Position numbers and translations under genes: made by a program | Assembly (NCBI RefSeq): GCF_014252955.1 | Contig: NZ_JACMIA010000001.1 | Location: 1,364,001-1,428,000, forward strand | Reading direction: 5' to 3' | Source of the DNA: Stappia sp. 28M-7 | GTDB lineage: Bacteria > Pseudomonadota > Alphaproteobacteria > Rhizobiales > Stappiaceae | DNA length: 64,000 nucleotides | Notes under the pieces: model-generated | Seen by the model: only the letters and a program-made list of their open reading frames with translations | The model's database searches: none | What the model was told of the DNA's origin: nothing | Part shown: positions 53,510 to 61,712 of the stretch, piece after piece | How the letters are laid out: every line of letters starts with the position of its first letter | Numbering within the stretch: position 1 is the first letter of the stretch

Positions 53510-53755
53510 TTGGACAGCGACCGGATTGCCGAGATCATCATTGCCGAGATCCGCAGCACCGTGCCGGAGCTGGAGGCGCAGCCCATCACCCGCGCCGATT
53601 CCATGGCCGATCTCGGGGTCGACTCCATCGAGCGCAGCGAGATCATCCTGGCGACGCTGGAGGCCATCGGCGTGAAGGTGCCGATGGTCCAGCTGCACGG
53701 CCCGCGCAACATCGGCGAGCTGGCCGATCTCCTGCATGCCAAGTCCAAGGCCTGA
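53510..53755 (+). CDS. Donor acyl carrier protein of the beta-branching cassette
   Basis: 81 residues starting at a TTG (53510) with GGGGGCGAG just before it; no in-frame ATG or GTG lies between the previous stop and this codon. The phosphopantetheine site is DLGVDSIERSE with Ser39. Small, acidic and helical, as expected. Located between the HMG synthase and the decarboxylating ketosynthase, exactly where cassettes encode the ACP that carries acetyl for the branching step. Its end overlaps the ketosynthase start by 20 bases. Confidence 0.9.
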   Translation: MDSDRIAEIIIAEIRSTVPELEAQPITRADSMADLGVDSIERSEIILATLEAIGVKVPMVQLHGPRNIGELADLLHAKSKA

Positions 53756-54956
53756 CCTGCACTCGCTCGTTGTCACCGGCATCGGGGTCGCCAGCGGTCT
53801 CGGCCACGGCAAGGATGCGTTCCGCGCCGGACTGTTCGAGGGGCGGAGCGTTTTCGCGCCGCTTGCCCGTCCCGGCCGGCAGCGCGGCGACGGCAGCCCG
53901 CCGTTCTTCGGCGTCGAGATGCCCGATCCTCCCTCCATTCTGCCGCCCCGGGTCGAGCGCACCGCGGGCCTGAGCGGGCGTGCGGCGGTCGCCGTCCTGG
54001 ACGAGGCCTGGCGCGAAGCGGGGCTGGACCATGTGATGCCCGAGCGGATCGGCCTGATCGTCGGCGGGTCGAACCTGATGGCGCGCGAGCAGCTCTTGAG
54101 CCTGCGCGAATACGCCGACCGGCTCGACTTCCTGCCGCCGCGACACGGCCACGTCTTCCTAGACACCGATATCTGCGGCCTGTGCGCCTCGCAGTTTCCC
54201 ATCCGCGGCTTTGCCCACACGATCGGAGCGGCCTCGGCGAGCGGCGCGGCCGCCATCGTCGAGGCGGTCGAGGCCGTGCGGAGCGGCAGGGTCGATGCCT
54301 GCATCGCCCTCGGCGCGTTGCAGGACGTCTCCCTGATGGACCTGCAAGGCTTCCGGGCGCTCGGTGCGCTGGGCGCCGGGCCGGTCTGCCGGCCGATGGA
54401 CACGGGTCATGACGGCTTCCTCTATGGCGAGGCCTGCGCCGCGCTCGTCGTCACCCGGTCGGAACATTCCGCAGGCACGGTCTATGGCCGCGTGCTTGGA
54501 ACGGGCTTTTGCACCGATGGCAGCCGCGGCCCGGAGCCGAATTCCGACGCGCAGGTCCGTGCCGCGCAAGACGCGCTGGCCGCGGCCGGACTGGTGGCTG
54601 CCGACATCGACTACGTCAACGGCCATGCCACGGGAACGCCATCCGGCGACGAGGCGGAGCTCGCCACCATGCGCAGGCTTGGCCTCGGTCACGCGCTGGT
54701 CAACGCCACCAAGTCGATCATCGGGCATGGGCTGAGCGCGGCCGGCGCGGTCGAGGCCGCTGCCCTGCTGATCCAGATGCGCGAGGGGCTGCTGCACCCG
54801 ACGCTTCATCTCGATGCGCCGCTGGATGAGGCTTTTCGCTGGGTACGGGGCGCGGCGCAGGAGCACCGCATCCGCCACGCATTGAAGTTCTCCTTCGGTT
54901 TCGGCGGCACCAATGTCGCGCTGGTCTTCGGGGCGCCGGAGGGAGAGGCGATATGA
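53736..54956 (+). CDS. Decarboxylating ketosynthase, active-site Cys replaced by Ser
   Basis: 406 residues, thiolase fold with VVTGIGVASGLG at the start. Where condensing enzymes have Cys (TACASG-type), this one has IGAASASG with Ser167. The two histidine motifs are intact: NGHATGTPSGDEAE and KSIIGHGLSAAG. Loss of the nucleophile with kept histidines is the mark of PksF/CurC-type enzymes, which decarboxylate malonyl-ACP to acetyl-ACP for the branching step. Start overlaps the ACP gene, and end overlaps the hydratase gene by four bases. Confidence 0.88.
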   Translation: MPSPRPDLHSLVVTGIGVASGLGHGKDAFRAGLFEGRSVFAPLARPGRQRGDGSPPFFGVEMPDPPSILPPRVERTAGLSGRAAVAVLDEAWREAGLDHVMPERIGLIVGGSNLMAREQLLSLREYADRLDFLPPRHGHVFLDTDICGLCASQFPIRGFAHTIGAASASGAAAIVEAVEAVRSGRVDACIALGALQDVSLMDLQGFRALGALGAGPVCRPMDTGHDGFLYGEACAALVVTRSEHSAGTVYGRVLGTGFCTDGSRGPEPNSDAQVRAAQDALAAAGLVAADIDYVNGHATGTPSGDEAELATMRRLGLGHALVNATKSIIGHGLSAAGAVEAAALLIQMREGLLHPTLHLDAPLDEAFRWVRGAAQEHRIRHALKFSFGFGGTNVALVFGAPEGEAI

Positions 54957-55726
54957 GCGGGTTCTCGACGATTTCCTGCAGCATCGCGCAGGGCATCTGC
55001 CGCATCCGCTTCGTCCGGCCGGAGGCGGGCAACAGCATCACGCCGCAGATGGTGCAAGAGCTGCACGCCGCCTTCGACCTTTGCGAGGCGGACGAGGGGC
55101 CGGATGGCCGCGCGGTTACGGTCGTGGTGCTGGAAGGCAACGACGATGTCTTCTGCATGGGCGGAGATTTCGATGCCGTCGCGGAGGATGCCGTGCCAAT
55201 GGACCCTGCGCCCCTCTACGATCTGTGGCTGCGTATGGCGCGCGGGCCCTTCGTCACGGTCAGCGTGGTGCGGGGCAGGGCCAATGCCGGCGGCGTCGGA
55301 CTGGCCGCCGCGGCCGATATCGTGCTGGCGGACGAGAGCGCGAGCTTTGCCCTGTCCGAGCTGCTGTTCGGCCTGTTTCCGGCCTGCGTGATGCCGTTCC
55401 TGGCGCGCCGGGTCGGGGCGCAGCGCGCCCGCTACATGACCTTGATGACGCGGCCGGTGGGAGCGCGCGATGCCCTGTCCTTCGGGCTTGTCGATGCGCT
55501 TGGCGAACGGGCCGACGAGCTGTTGCGCCAGCATCTGATGCGGCTGCGGCTGCCGGGGCGGGCGGGCATCGCCCGCTTCAAGACGCATGCGGCCGCAGGG
55601 CTCGACGACCTTGAGGGCCAGCGCGAAGCAGCGCTTGCCGCCAATCGCGAGATGTTCGCCGATCCGCAGATCCGGGCCGACATCCGCCGCTACGTGAGGG
55701 ACGCAAAGTTCCCCTGGGAGGCGTGA
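54953..55726 (+). CDS. Enoyl-CoA hydratase family protein of the beta-branching cassette
   Basis: 257 residues, crotonase fold, ATGA overlap with the ketosynthase. Oxyanion-hole segments are FCMGGDFDAV (about residues 67-76) and GRANAGGVGLAAAADIV. It dehydrates (PksH/ECH1-like) or decarboxylates (PksI/ECH2-like) the HMG-ACP intermediate; GGDF and the lack of other catalytic landmarks slightly favour ECH1. Full cassettes have two such enzymes; only one is in the window, so the second is either beyond 64 kb, a domain of a synthase, or absent. Its 3' end overlaps the convergent asnB by 37 bases. Confidence 0.85.
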   Translation: MSGFSTISCSIAQGICRIRFVRPEAGNSITPQMVQELHAAFDLCEADEGPDGRAVTVVVLEGNDDVFCMGGDFDAVAEDAVPMDPAPLYDLWLRMARGPFVTVSVVRGRANAGGVGLAAAADIVLADESASFALSELLFGLFPACVMPFLARRVGAQRARYMTLMTRPVGARDALSFGLVDALGERADELLRQHLMRLRLPGRAGIARFKTHAAAGLDDLEGQREAALAANREMFADPQIRADIRRYVRDAKFPWEA

Positions 55727-57699
55727 GGCGCAGCCTCCGCACGCAGGTCCACCGCGCGTTGCAGGGGCGGCAGGACACTTGACCCGCCTGTGTGCGCCAG
55801 CCCCTGCCGCTGCACGAAGAACCGGTCGAGCAGGGCGATGGACAGCAGGAACAGGAAGGTCTGGTTTTCCTTCGTGCTGACCTCCTCGGCCGGCTTGGTC
55901 AGCACCTTCGTGGCAAGGCGCTGGGCGAACTTGGCATTGAGGAAGGGCAGGTTCGCCAGCTCGCTCTCCGACAGGACGAGATCGAGATAGTCGGGCCGGC
56001 ACGCCGCGAAGGCTGCGGCGTCCGGCGCCCGGTACGGGAACTTGCGCTTGTCGGCGACCGCGCCCGGCAGCCGGTCGCGGAAGGCATCGCGCAACAGCCG
56101 CTTCTCGGTGAACCCGTCGTCGAAGCGCAGGTTGACCGAGGAGGCGAGCCCGATCACCGACGGATCGAGGAACGGGCAGCGGTTCTCCACCCCATGGGCA
56201 AGGCTCATGCGGTCGCCCTGGGTCGACAGCAGGTAACCAGGCAGCAGGGTCTTGTATTCTAGCCACTGGGCCTTCTCGACCGCGCTCATCGAGCCGAACG
56301 CCGGATTGCCGGCGACAAGCGCCGAAATCTCGGCGAAGGGATCGCCGGGCGCGCTCAGCAGGCGGGCCGAAAACTGGCCGTTCTGGAAGCGCAGCTCGTG
56401 AGAGAAGAGGCCCGGCATCTTCTCGGCCGAGAACTGATGGTAGAGCCCGGTGACGGCGGCGATGTCCTTCGGCCCGTAATGGGCAAGGTGCGGGTAGAGC
56501 CGCTCCAGCCGGCTCCGGCGCATGTCCTCGGGAAGCTCGTTCCACGCGGCGCGCAGCAGCGTTTCCTTGAACAGGTCGTAGCCGAGGAACGCTTCGTCGG
56601 CGCCTTCGCCGCTGAGGATCACCTTGATGCCGGCCTCGCGGGTGCGCTGCGACAGCAGGAACATGGGGATGAAGGCGCTGCGGAAGGCCGGCACCTCCGC
56701 GTGATAGACCGCATCGGGGCAGGCCTCGGCGATGTCGGCATGGCTGATGCGACGGGCATGATGGCGGGTGCCCAGATGCTCCGCGACGAGCCGCTGTTCT
56801 GCCGACTCGTCGAACTCCGCATCCTCGAACTCGACCGAGAACGTGGAGAGCGGATGCGGGGTCAGCTCGCGGGCGAGCGCGGCGACGATGGCCGAATCCA
56901 CCCCGCCGCTGAGATAGACGCCGACCTCCACGTCGCTGCGCAGCCGCAGGGAAACGGCGTCGGTGAGCTGCGCGCGGATCCGCTCGACCGCCTCGTGCTC
57001 GCTGGAGATGGTCTCGCTGGGTGCGAAGGACAGCTCGTCATAGACGAAGCGCTCGATCCGGCCTTCGCGCACCCTTGCCCATTCTCCCATGGGCAGGCTC
57101 TCGATGCCGCGAAAGCCCGACTGGTGCGGCAGCGGCGTCCATTGGCCGAGAATGGAGGCGAACTGCTCGGGATCCTGCTCGAACCAGAAGCCGGGAACGG
57201 CCAGGAACGCCTTCATCTCGGAGGCGAAGAGAATCGTCTCGCCGTGGCGGGCGAGGAACAGCGGGCGCTTGCCGTAGCGGTCGCGGGCGAGAAACAGCTC
57301 CTTCTGCCGGCGGTCGTAGAGCGCGAAGGAGAAACCGCCGTTGAAGCGCTTCAGGCAATCCGGGCCCCAGGCCATCCAGGCGCGCAGCACGACTTCGGTG
57401 TCGCAGTCCGTGCGGAAGACGTGGCCGAGGCCGACAAGCGTCTCGCGCAGCTCCCGATAATTGTAGACCTCGCCGTTGTAGCAGAGCCAGTAGCGCCCGC
57501 TCTCGTCGCTGATCGGCTGTATGCCGGCGGCCGGATCGAGGATCGCCAGCCGCACCGTGCCCATGGCCAGTCCGTCGTCGAGCACATAGCCGGCGCCGTC
57601 CGGCCCGCGATGGGCGATTGCGGTCAGCATGCCGCAGATCTGGCCCCGCGGATCGTCGCAGCCGCGATCGGCGCTGATGAAGCCGGCAATGCCGCACAT
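55690..57699 (-). CDS. Asparagine synthase-type amidotransferase
   Basis: 669 residues from MCGIAGF at 57699, so Cys2 is the glutaminase nucleophile. N-terminal Ntn glutaminase (HRGPDGAG, YNGEVYNYRELR) and C-terminal ATP-pyrophosphatase with SGGVDSAIVAAL and SGEGADEAFLGYD. It transfers ammonia from glutamine to a carboxylate. In glutarimide polyketides a protein of this family with its own ACP makes a malonamyl starter. Here an ACP gene lies 55 bases upstream on the same strand, inside a polyketide locus, so a terminal amide or glutarimide in the product is expected. General asparagine synthesis is a weaker alternative. Confidence 0.87.
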   Translation of the reverse strand: MCGIAGFISADRGCDDPRGQICGMLTAIAHRGPDGAGYVLDDGLAMGTVRLAILDPAAGIQPISDESGRYWLCYNGEVYNYRELRETLVGLGHVFRTDCDTEVVLRAWMAWGPDCLKRFNGGFSFALYDRRQKELFLARDRYGKRPLFLARHGETILFASEMKAFLAVPGFWFEQDPEQFASILGQWTPLPHQSGFRGIESLPMGEWARVREGRIERFVYDELSFAPSETISSEHEAVERIRAQLTDAVSLRLRSDVEVGVYLSGGVDSAIVAALARELTPHPLSTFSVEFEDAEFDESAEQRLVAEHLGTRHHARRISHADIAEACPDAVYHAEVPAFRSAFIPMFLLSQRTREAGIKVILSGEGADEAFLGYDLFKETLLRAAWNELPEDMRRSRLERLYPHLAHYGPKDIAAVTGLYHQFSAEKMPGLFSHELRFQNGQFSARLLSAPGDPFAEISALVAGNPAFGSMSAVEKAQWLEYKTLLPGYLLSTQGDRMSLAHGVENRCPFLDPSVIGLASSVNLRFDDGFTEKRLLRDAFRDRLPGAVADKRKFPYRAPDAAAFAACRPDYLDLVLSESELANLPFLNAKFAQRLATKVLTKPAEEVSTKENQTFLFLLSIALLDRFFVQRQGLAHTGGSSVLPPLQRAVDLRAEAAPHASQGNFASLT

Positions 57700-57754
57700 G
57701 ACGTCGCGTGCCCCCTGGTCGCTCTCTGCTTGCTGGCGTTCGGTGTCGCGGCGA

Positions 57755-58003
57755 TCAGCCCGCTGCGCGCTCGGCAACCTTTCGGGCGACCGTCTCGCGG
57801 ATCTGGACGAGGCTCACCAGCACATCGCCGGTCATTTCCTGCTCCGTGAAGCGGATGTCGAACTCCTGCTCGAGAAAGCGGATCAGCTGCACGTAGCCGA
57901 AGGAGTCCATCACGCCTTCCTTGAACAGGTCGGAGTCCTCGGGAAAGGAGTCGTCGAACTCGATCAGGAACTGTTCCTCGATGAAGTCCCGAATTTTGTC
58001 CAT
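57755..58003 (-). CDS. Acyl carrier protein paired with the amidotransferase
   Basis: 82 residues from the ATG at 58003. The modification site is KEGVMDSFGYVQLI with Ser34; DSF instead of DSL is seen in several specialised carrier proteins. Very acidic. It is on the same strand as asnB, 55 bases upstream, and likely holds the acyl chain during amidation. It is quite different from the beta-branching ACP (53510-53755). Confidence 0.88.
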   Translation of the reverse strand: MDKIRDFIEEQFLIEFDDSFPEDSDLFKEGVMDSFGYVQLIRFLEQEFDIRFTEQEMTGDVLVSLVQIRETVARKVAERAAG

Positions 58004-58422
58004 GCGCTCTGATCGCCTGCAGCCGGGCTGGAAAGCCGCTCGGTGTCCTATGGAGATCGGACATGCAGGTCGCCTCTGGTCGGCGCCCCTGTCGTCCCCC
58101 CGGGTGCCCCGCACGAAGCGGAACGACCTTACGGTAGCGAATAAGTGTGCGCCGCAACAGTCTTTCCGCTACCTGTGGACGACGTGCTCTGCGAACGAGC
58201 TTAATGCACGCCAGGAGGAAAATCCCGGACGCGCTGGCAAGGCGTGCACTTGCCAGCGGAAGGCGTGCTGAATAGCATTCCGTAACGGCGGTCGGAGCTG
58301 CCGAAGATGACGAAACACCAGTGAAATCTGATCCGTGAACAGGGCGCTGCCGGCAGGCCGGATGCACCATGGGGCGGGTTGCGCGGCATCGGGACAGGGG
58401 CAGTCACCGTGGTTTCATCTGC
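58004..58422. other. Divergent intergenic region between the ACP-asnB and transporter genes
   Basis: About 420 bases, without a convincing gene; short frames here lack ribosome sites. It must contain promoters for both directions. It includes a perfect 10-bp inverted repeat (58232-58258). Some AT-richer stretches (58135-58160) may mark promoters, but no textbook -35/-10 pair was found. Confidence 0.5.
58232..58258. promoter_or_regulatory. Perfect 10-bp inverted repeat, candidate operator
   Basis: CGCTGGCAAG and CTTGCCAGCG flank a 7-base spacer. There is no T run after it and genes point away on both sides, so a terminator is unlikely. Its overall size (27 bp) suits a dimeric regulator of the divergent polyketide genes. 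Confidence 0.5.
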
Positions 58423-60060
58423 ATGAATATCCTGCGGCTGCTCAGATCCGGCCCTCCCGTGAACCGCCGGTCGATCCTGCTGATCACCAGCCTTGCTGGC
58501 CTTGGAAATGCGGGGCTTGTCGGCCTCATCAACGAGGCGGCCGAAAAAGCGGTGCTTGCGGAACCCGTCGGGACGCAGCTGCTTCTCGTCTACGTGACGA
58601 TGCTCGCCTTCGTGCTGCTGTCGAGCCGAGCCTCGCTGCATGAAGCCAACCGTTTCGTCCAGTCCCGTCTGGAGGCGACGCGTCGGCGAATCGTCAGCAA
58701 GATCCGCCGTGTAGACCTGAGGACACTCGAGCGGCTAGGCCATGGCGACGTCTTCGTCACCGTCTCGCAGGAAACCGACCACCTGTCGCAGACGCTGCCG
58801 CTGCTGATCGGCGCGGCCCAGAACGCCTTCCTGCTGGTTTTCCTGTTGCTCTACGTGGCGACCCTGTCGCCGATCTCCTTCCTTGTCGTCACCGTGTTCC
58901 TGGCCGCCGGGCTCTATGTCTTTTGGCGGCGCCAGAGCGCACTGACCGGGGCCCTGGCCGACGTGCATCACCGCGAAGCGGAAATGCTCGACAGCCTGTC
59001 CCATTTCACGCTGGGCTTTCAGGAAATCCGGCTCAACGCCGACAAGAACGATGCGCTGCAGGCGCATTTCGCGGACGTCACCTCGCGTCTGCGGCAGGTC
59101 GTGGTGGGCTTGGGCGACCGCTGGGTCTCCCTGCTGCAATTCGCCAATGCCTTCATCTTCCTGCTCATCGGCGTCGTCGTGCTGGTCCTGCCGGTGTTCT
59201 TCCAAGGCTATACCGACACGATCTACAAGATCACCGCCGCGACCGTCTTCGCGCTCGGTCCCATCGCGGCGATCACCTCGGTCGTGCGGTTGATCGCCCG
59301 GGCCGAAGCCGGCCTTGCCCATGTCTACGCGCTGGAACGCCGTCTCGACGCCGGCCTGACGCCGGAGCCGAAGGGGGCTGCGCGCGCGCCCTCGCGCTAC
59401 CGCTCGTTCCGTACCATCGAGATGCGCGCCGTCACGTTCAGCTATCTCGACGCTGAAGGAACCGCGCTCTTCACCTCCGGTCCCTGGGATCTGTCTTTGA
59501 AGCGCGGCGAGATCCTGTTCCTGACGGGCGGCAACGGCAGCGGCAAGTCGACGGCGCTGAAGCTGCTGTGCGGCCTCTACACGCCGGATGGGGGCGAGAT
59601 CTCTTGCGACGGTGCACTGGTGAGCGCCGAGACGCGGCGCGACTACCGCGAGATATTCTCCAGCATCTTCACCGACTTTCACCTGTTCGACCGGCTCTAC
59701 GGGCTGGAGCACGTCACGCAGCGCGAGGTCGAGAGGCTGATCGCCCGCATGGAGTTGGACGGCAAGGTGCGCTTCGAGGACGGGCGCTTTTCCACCACGG
59801 ACCTGTCGACCGGGCAGCGCAAGCGGCTGGCGATGATCGTGGCGCTGCTGGAGGACCGCGAGGTCTATCTCTTCGATGAATGGGCGGCCGACCAGGACGC
59901 GCATTTCCGCGAGGTCTTCTACACCGAGCTGCTGCCGGACCTGAAGGCGCGCGGCAAGACGGTGGTTGCGGTGACCCACGACGACCGCTTCTGGTCCTGC
60001 TGCGACCGGCGGTTGGAGCTGGATCTCGGCCGCCTTTCAGACGTGACCGGGGAGGTGTGA
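58423..60060 (+). CDS. Cyclic-peptide-type ABC exporter half (PvdE/SyrD family), copy 1
   Basis: 545 residues from the ATG at 58423 (no strong ribosome site; earlier in-frame start is less likely). Six helices (about residues 15-305) precede the ATPase domain: Walker A LTGGNGSGKSTA, signature LSTGQRKRLAMI, Walker B VYLFDEWAADQDAHFRE, H-loop VTHDD. DEWAADQD is diagnostic of the cyclic peptide transporter family. It would export the polyketide or give resistance. The next gene is a homologous half-transporter 2 bases downstream, so the pump may be a heterodimer. Confidence 0.88.
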   Translation: MNILRLLRSGPPVNRRSILLITSLAGLGNAGLVGLINEAAEKAVLAEPVGTQLLLVYVTMLAFVLLSSRASLHEANRFVQSRLEATRRRIVSKIRRVDLRTLERLGHGDVFVTVSQETDHLSQTLPLLIGAAQNAFLLVFLLLYVATLSPISFLVVTVFLAAGLYVFWRRQSALTGALADVHHREAEMLDSLSHFTLGFQEIRLNADKNDALQAHFADVTSRLRQVVVGLGDRWVSLLQFANAFIFLLIGVVVLVLPVFFQGYTDTIYKITAATVFALGPIAAITSVVRLIARAEAGLAHVYALERRLDAGLTPEPKGAARAPSRYRSFRTIEMRAVTFSYLDAEGTALFTSGPWDLSLKRGEILFLTGGNGSGKSTALKLLCGLYTPDGGEISCDGALVSAETRRDYREIFSSIFTDFHLFDRLYGLEHVTQREVERLIARMELDGKVRFEDGRFSTTDLSTGQRKRLAMIVALLEDREVYLFDEWAADQDAHFREVFYTELLPDLKARGKTVVAVTHDDRFWSCCDRRLELDLGRLSDVTGEV

Positions 60061-60062
60061 GC

Positions 60063-61712
60063 ATGGAGCTGATCGCCTTCATCCGCGCATCCGGCCGCCG
60101 CAAGCTGCAGCTGATGTTTGCCCTCAGCCTGCTGGCGGGCGTCGCCAATGCGGCGCTGGTGGTGGTGATCACCACGGTCGCGGAGCGGGTGGCGCGGGCC
60201 GAGCATCCAGGGCTGATCGCCTGGGCTGCCTTCGGCGCCGCGTTCCTGATCTACTATCTGGCCAACCAGTTCGCCCTGGTGCGGGCGACCACGCTGATCG
60301 AGGACCGGCTCAACGAGTTGCGGCTGGAACTGGCGGAGAAGCTGCGCCAGTCGGAACTGCTGACCGTGGACCGGATCGGCCGGGGCCGTCTCTACGGACT
60401 GATCGCTAAGGAAACCAACCATCTGTCGGTGACCTTCCCGCTGATCATGGACGCGATCCAGCAGATGGTGCTGCTCGCCGTGGCGCTGCTCTATCTGCTC
60501 TATCTGTCGCCGCTCGCCTTCCTGTGCTTCCTGCTGGCGGTGGTCGGCGGCGTCTACGGCTACAAGGCGATCAACAACCGGTTCGGCCGGATTCTCGGGC
60601 TCGTCGAAAAGCTGCAGGCGCAGATGCTCGATGCGATCGCCGACATCATCCACGGCAGCAAGGAACTGCGGCTGAACGCCCGTCGTAGCGAGGCCGTCTC
60701 CAAGGCCTATCGCAAGCGCTCCAACGTGCTCGAATTGATGCTGGTACGCACCATCGACCACTGGGTATCGCTGATCCTGCTCGGCAGTCTGGTCACCTTC
60801 GCGCTGCTCGGTGTCGTTGCCTTCGGCTTTCCCGCGCTTGTGTCCGGGCACACTGTCATCGTCTTCCAGCTGGTGCCGGTACTGCTGGTCTGCCTCGGCA
60901 CGCTGACGAAGACGGTTGCGCAGTCGCCGATGTTCATGCGTGCCGAGTTCGGCCTGCAGTCGATCCTCGCCGTGGAACGCGAGCTCGATGCTTCGAAGGG
61001 GATCACGACGCATGAGGCGCGCCAGCATGCCCATGCCTTTCGCGGTTTCCAGACCATCGACTTGCGCGAGATCGGCTTCAGCTATCCGGCGGAGCAGGGC
61101 GTCGGCTATCACGTCGGCCCGCTGTCGCTCACCCTGTCACGGGGCGAGGTGGTATTCCTCGTCGGCGGAAATGGCAGCGGCAAGTCTACGGCGCTGCGCA
61201 TGATGTGCGGCCTCTATCCCTTGTCGAGCGGGCGCATCGATTTCGATGGCCATGCGGTCGAGGGCGCGGCGGCCGGCGGTTACCGCGAGCTGTTCTCGGC
61301 GATCTTCGTCGACTTCCACCTGTTCGACCGGCTCTACGGGCTCGAACGCGTGGACCCGGACCGGGTCAATGCGCTGATCGACGAGATGGGCCTTGCCGGC
61401 AAGGTCCGTTTCACGGACGGCCGTTTTTCCCAGCTTCACCTGTCGACCGGGCAGCGCAAGCGTCTGGCCCTGATCGCGGCGGTTCTGGAGGACCGGCCTG
61501 TCTACGTTTTCGACGAATGGTCGGCGGAACAGGATGTTCATTTTCGCGAATATTTTTACCAGACGTTTATCCCGAAACTCAAAGCGGCAGGAAAACTTGT
61601 CATCGCGGCAACACACGATGAGCGATACTGGGGCGTTGCCGATAGGGTCATCAAGATGGACCTCGGCCAGATCGAGTGGGTGAAGGATCAGGCCGGGCTG
61701 GAGGAGCAATGA
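60063..61712 (+). CDS. Cyclic-peptide-type ABC exporter half (PvdE/SyrD family), copy 2
   Basis: 549 residues. Same layout as copy 1: six helices, then Walker A LVGGNGSGKSTA, signature LSTGQRKRLALI, Walker B VYVFDEWSAEQDVHFRE and H-loop ATHDE. The helical parts differ more than the ATPase parts, and Walker B reads DEWSAEQD rather than DEWAADQD, so the pair has diverged after duplication. Likely forms one pump with copy 1. Its stop overlaps the start of the AT-enoylreductase gene (ATGA). Confidence 0.88.
   Translation: MELIAFIRASGRRKLQLMFALSLLAGVANAALVVVITTVAERVARAEHPGLIAWAAFGAAFLIYYLANQFALVRATTLIEDRLNELRLELAEKLRQSELLTVDRIGRGRLYGLIAKETNHLSVTFPLIMDAIQQMVLLAVALLYLLYLSPLAFLCFLLAVVGGVYGYKAINNRFGRILGLVEKLQAQMLDAIADIIHGSKELRLNARRSEAVSKAYRKRSNVLELMLVRTIDHWVSLILLGSLVTFALLGVVAFGFPALVSGHTVIVFQLVPVLLVCLGTLTKTVAQSPMFMRAEFGLQSILAVERELDASKGITTHEARQHAHAFRGFQTIDLREIGFSYPAEQGVGYHVGPLSLTLSRGEVVFLVGGNGSGKSTALRMMCGLYPLSSGRIDFDGHAVEGAAAGGYRELFSAIFVDFHLFDRLYGLERVDPDRVNALIDEMGLAGKVRFTDGRFSQLHLSTGQRKRLALIAAVLEDRPVYVFDEWSAEQDVHFREYFYQTFIPKLKAAGKLVIAATHDERYWGVADRVIKMDLGQIEWVKDQAGLEEQ

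Noticed and set aside
58232-58258. Rho-independent terminator
   Set aside because: The stem has no T run on either strand and lies between divergent genes.
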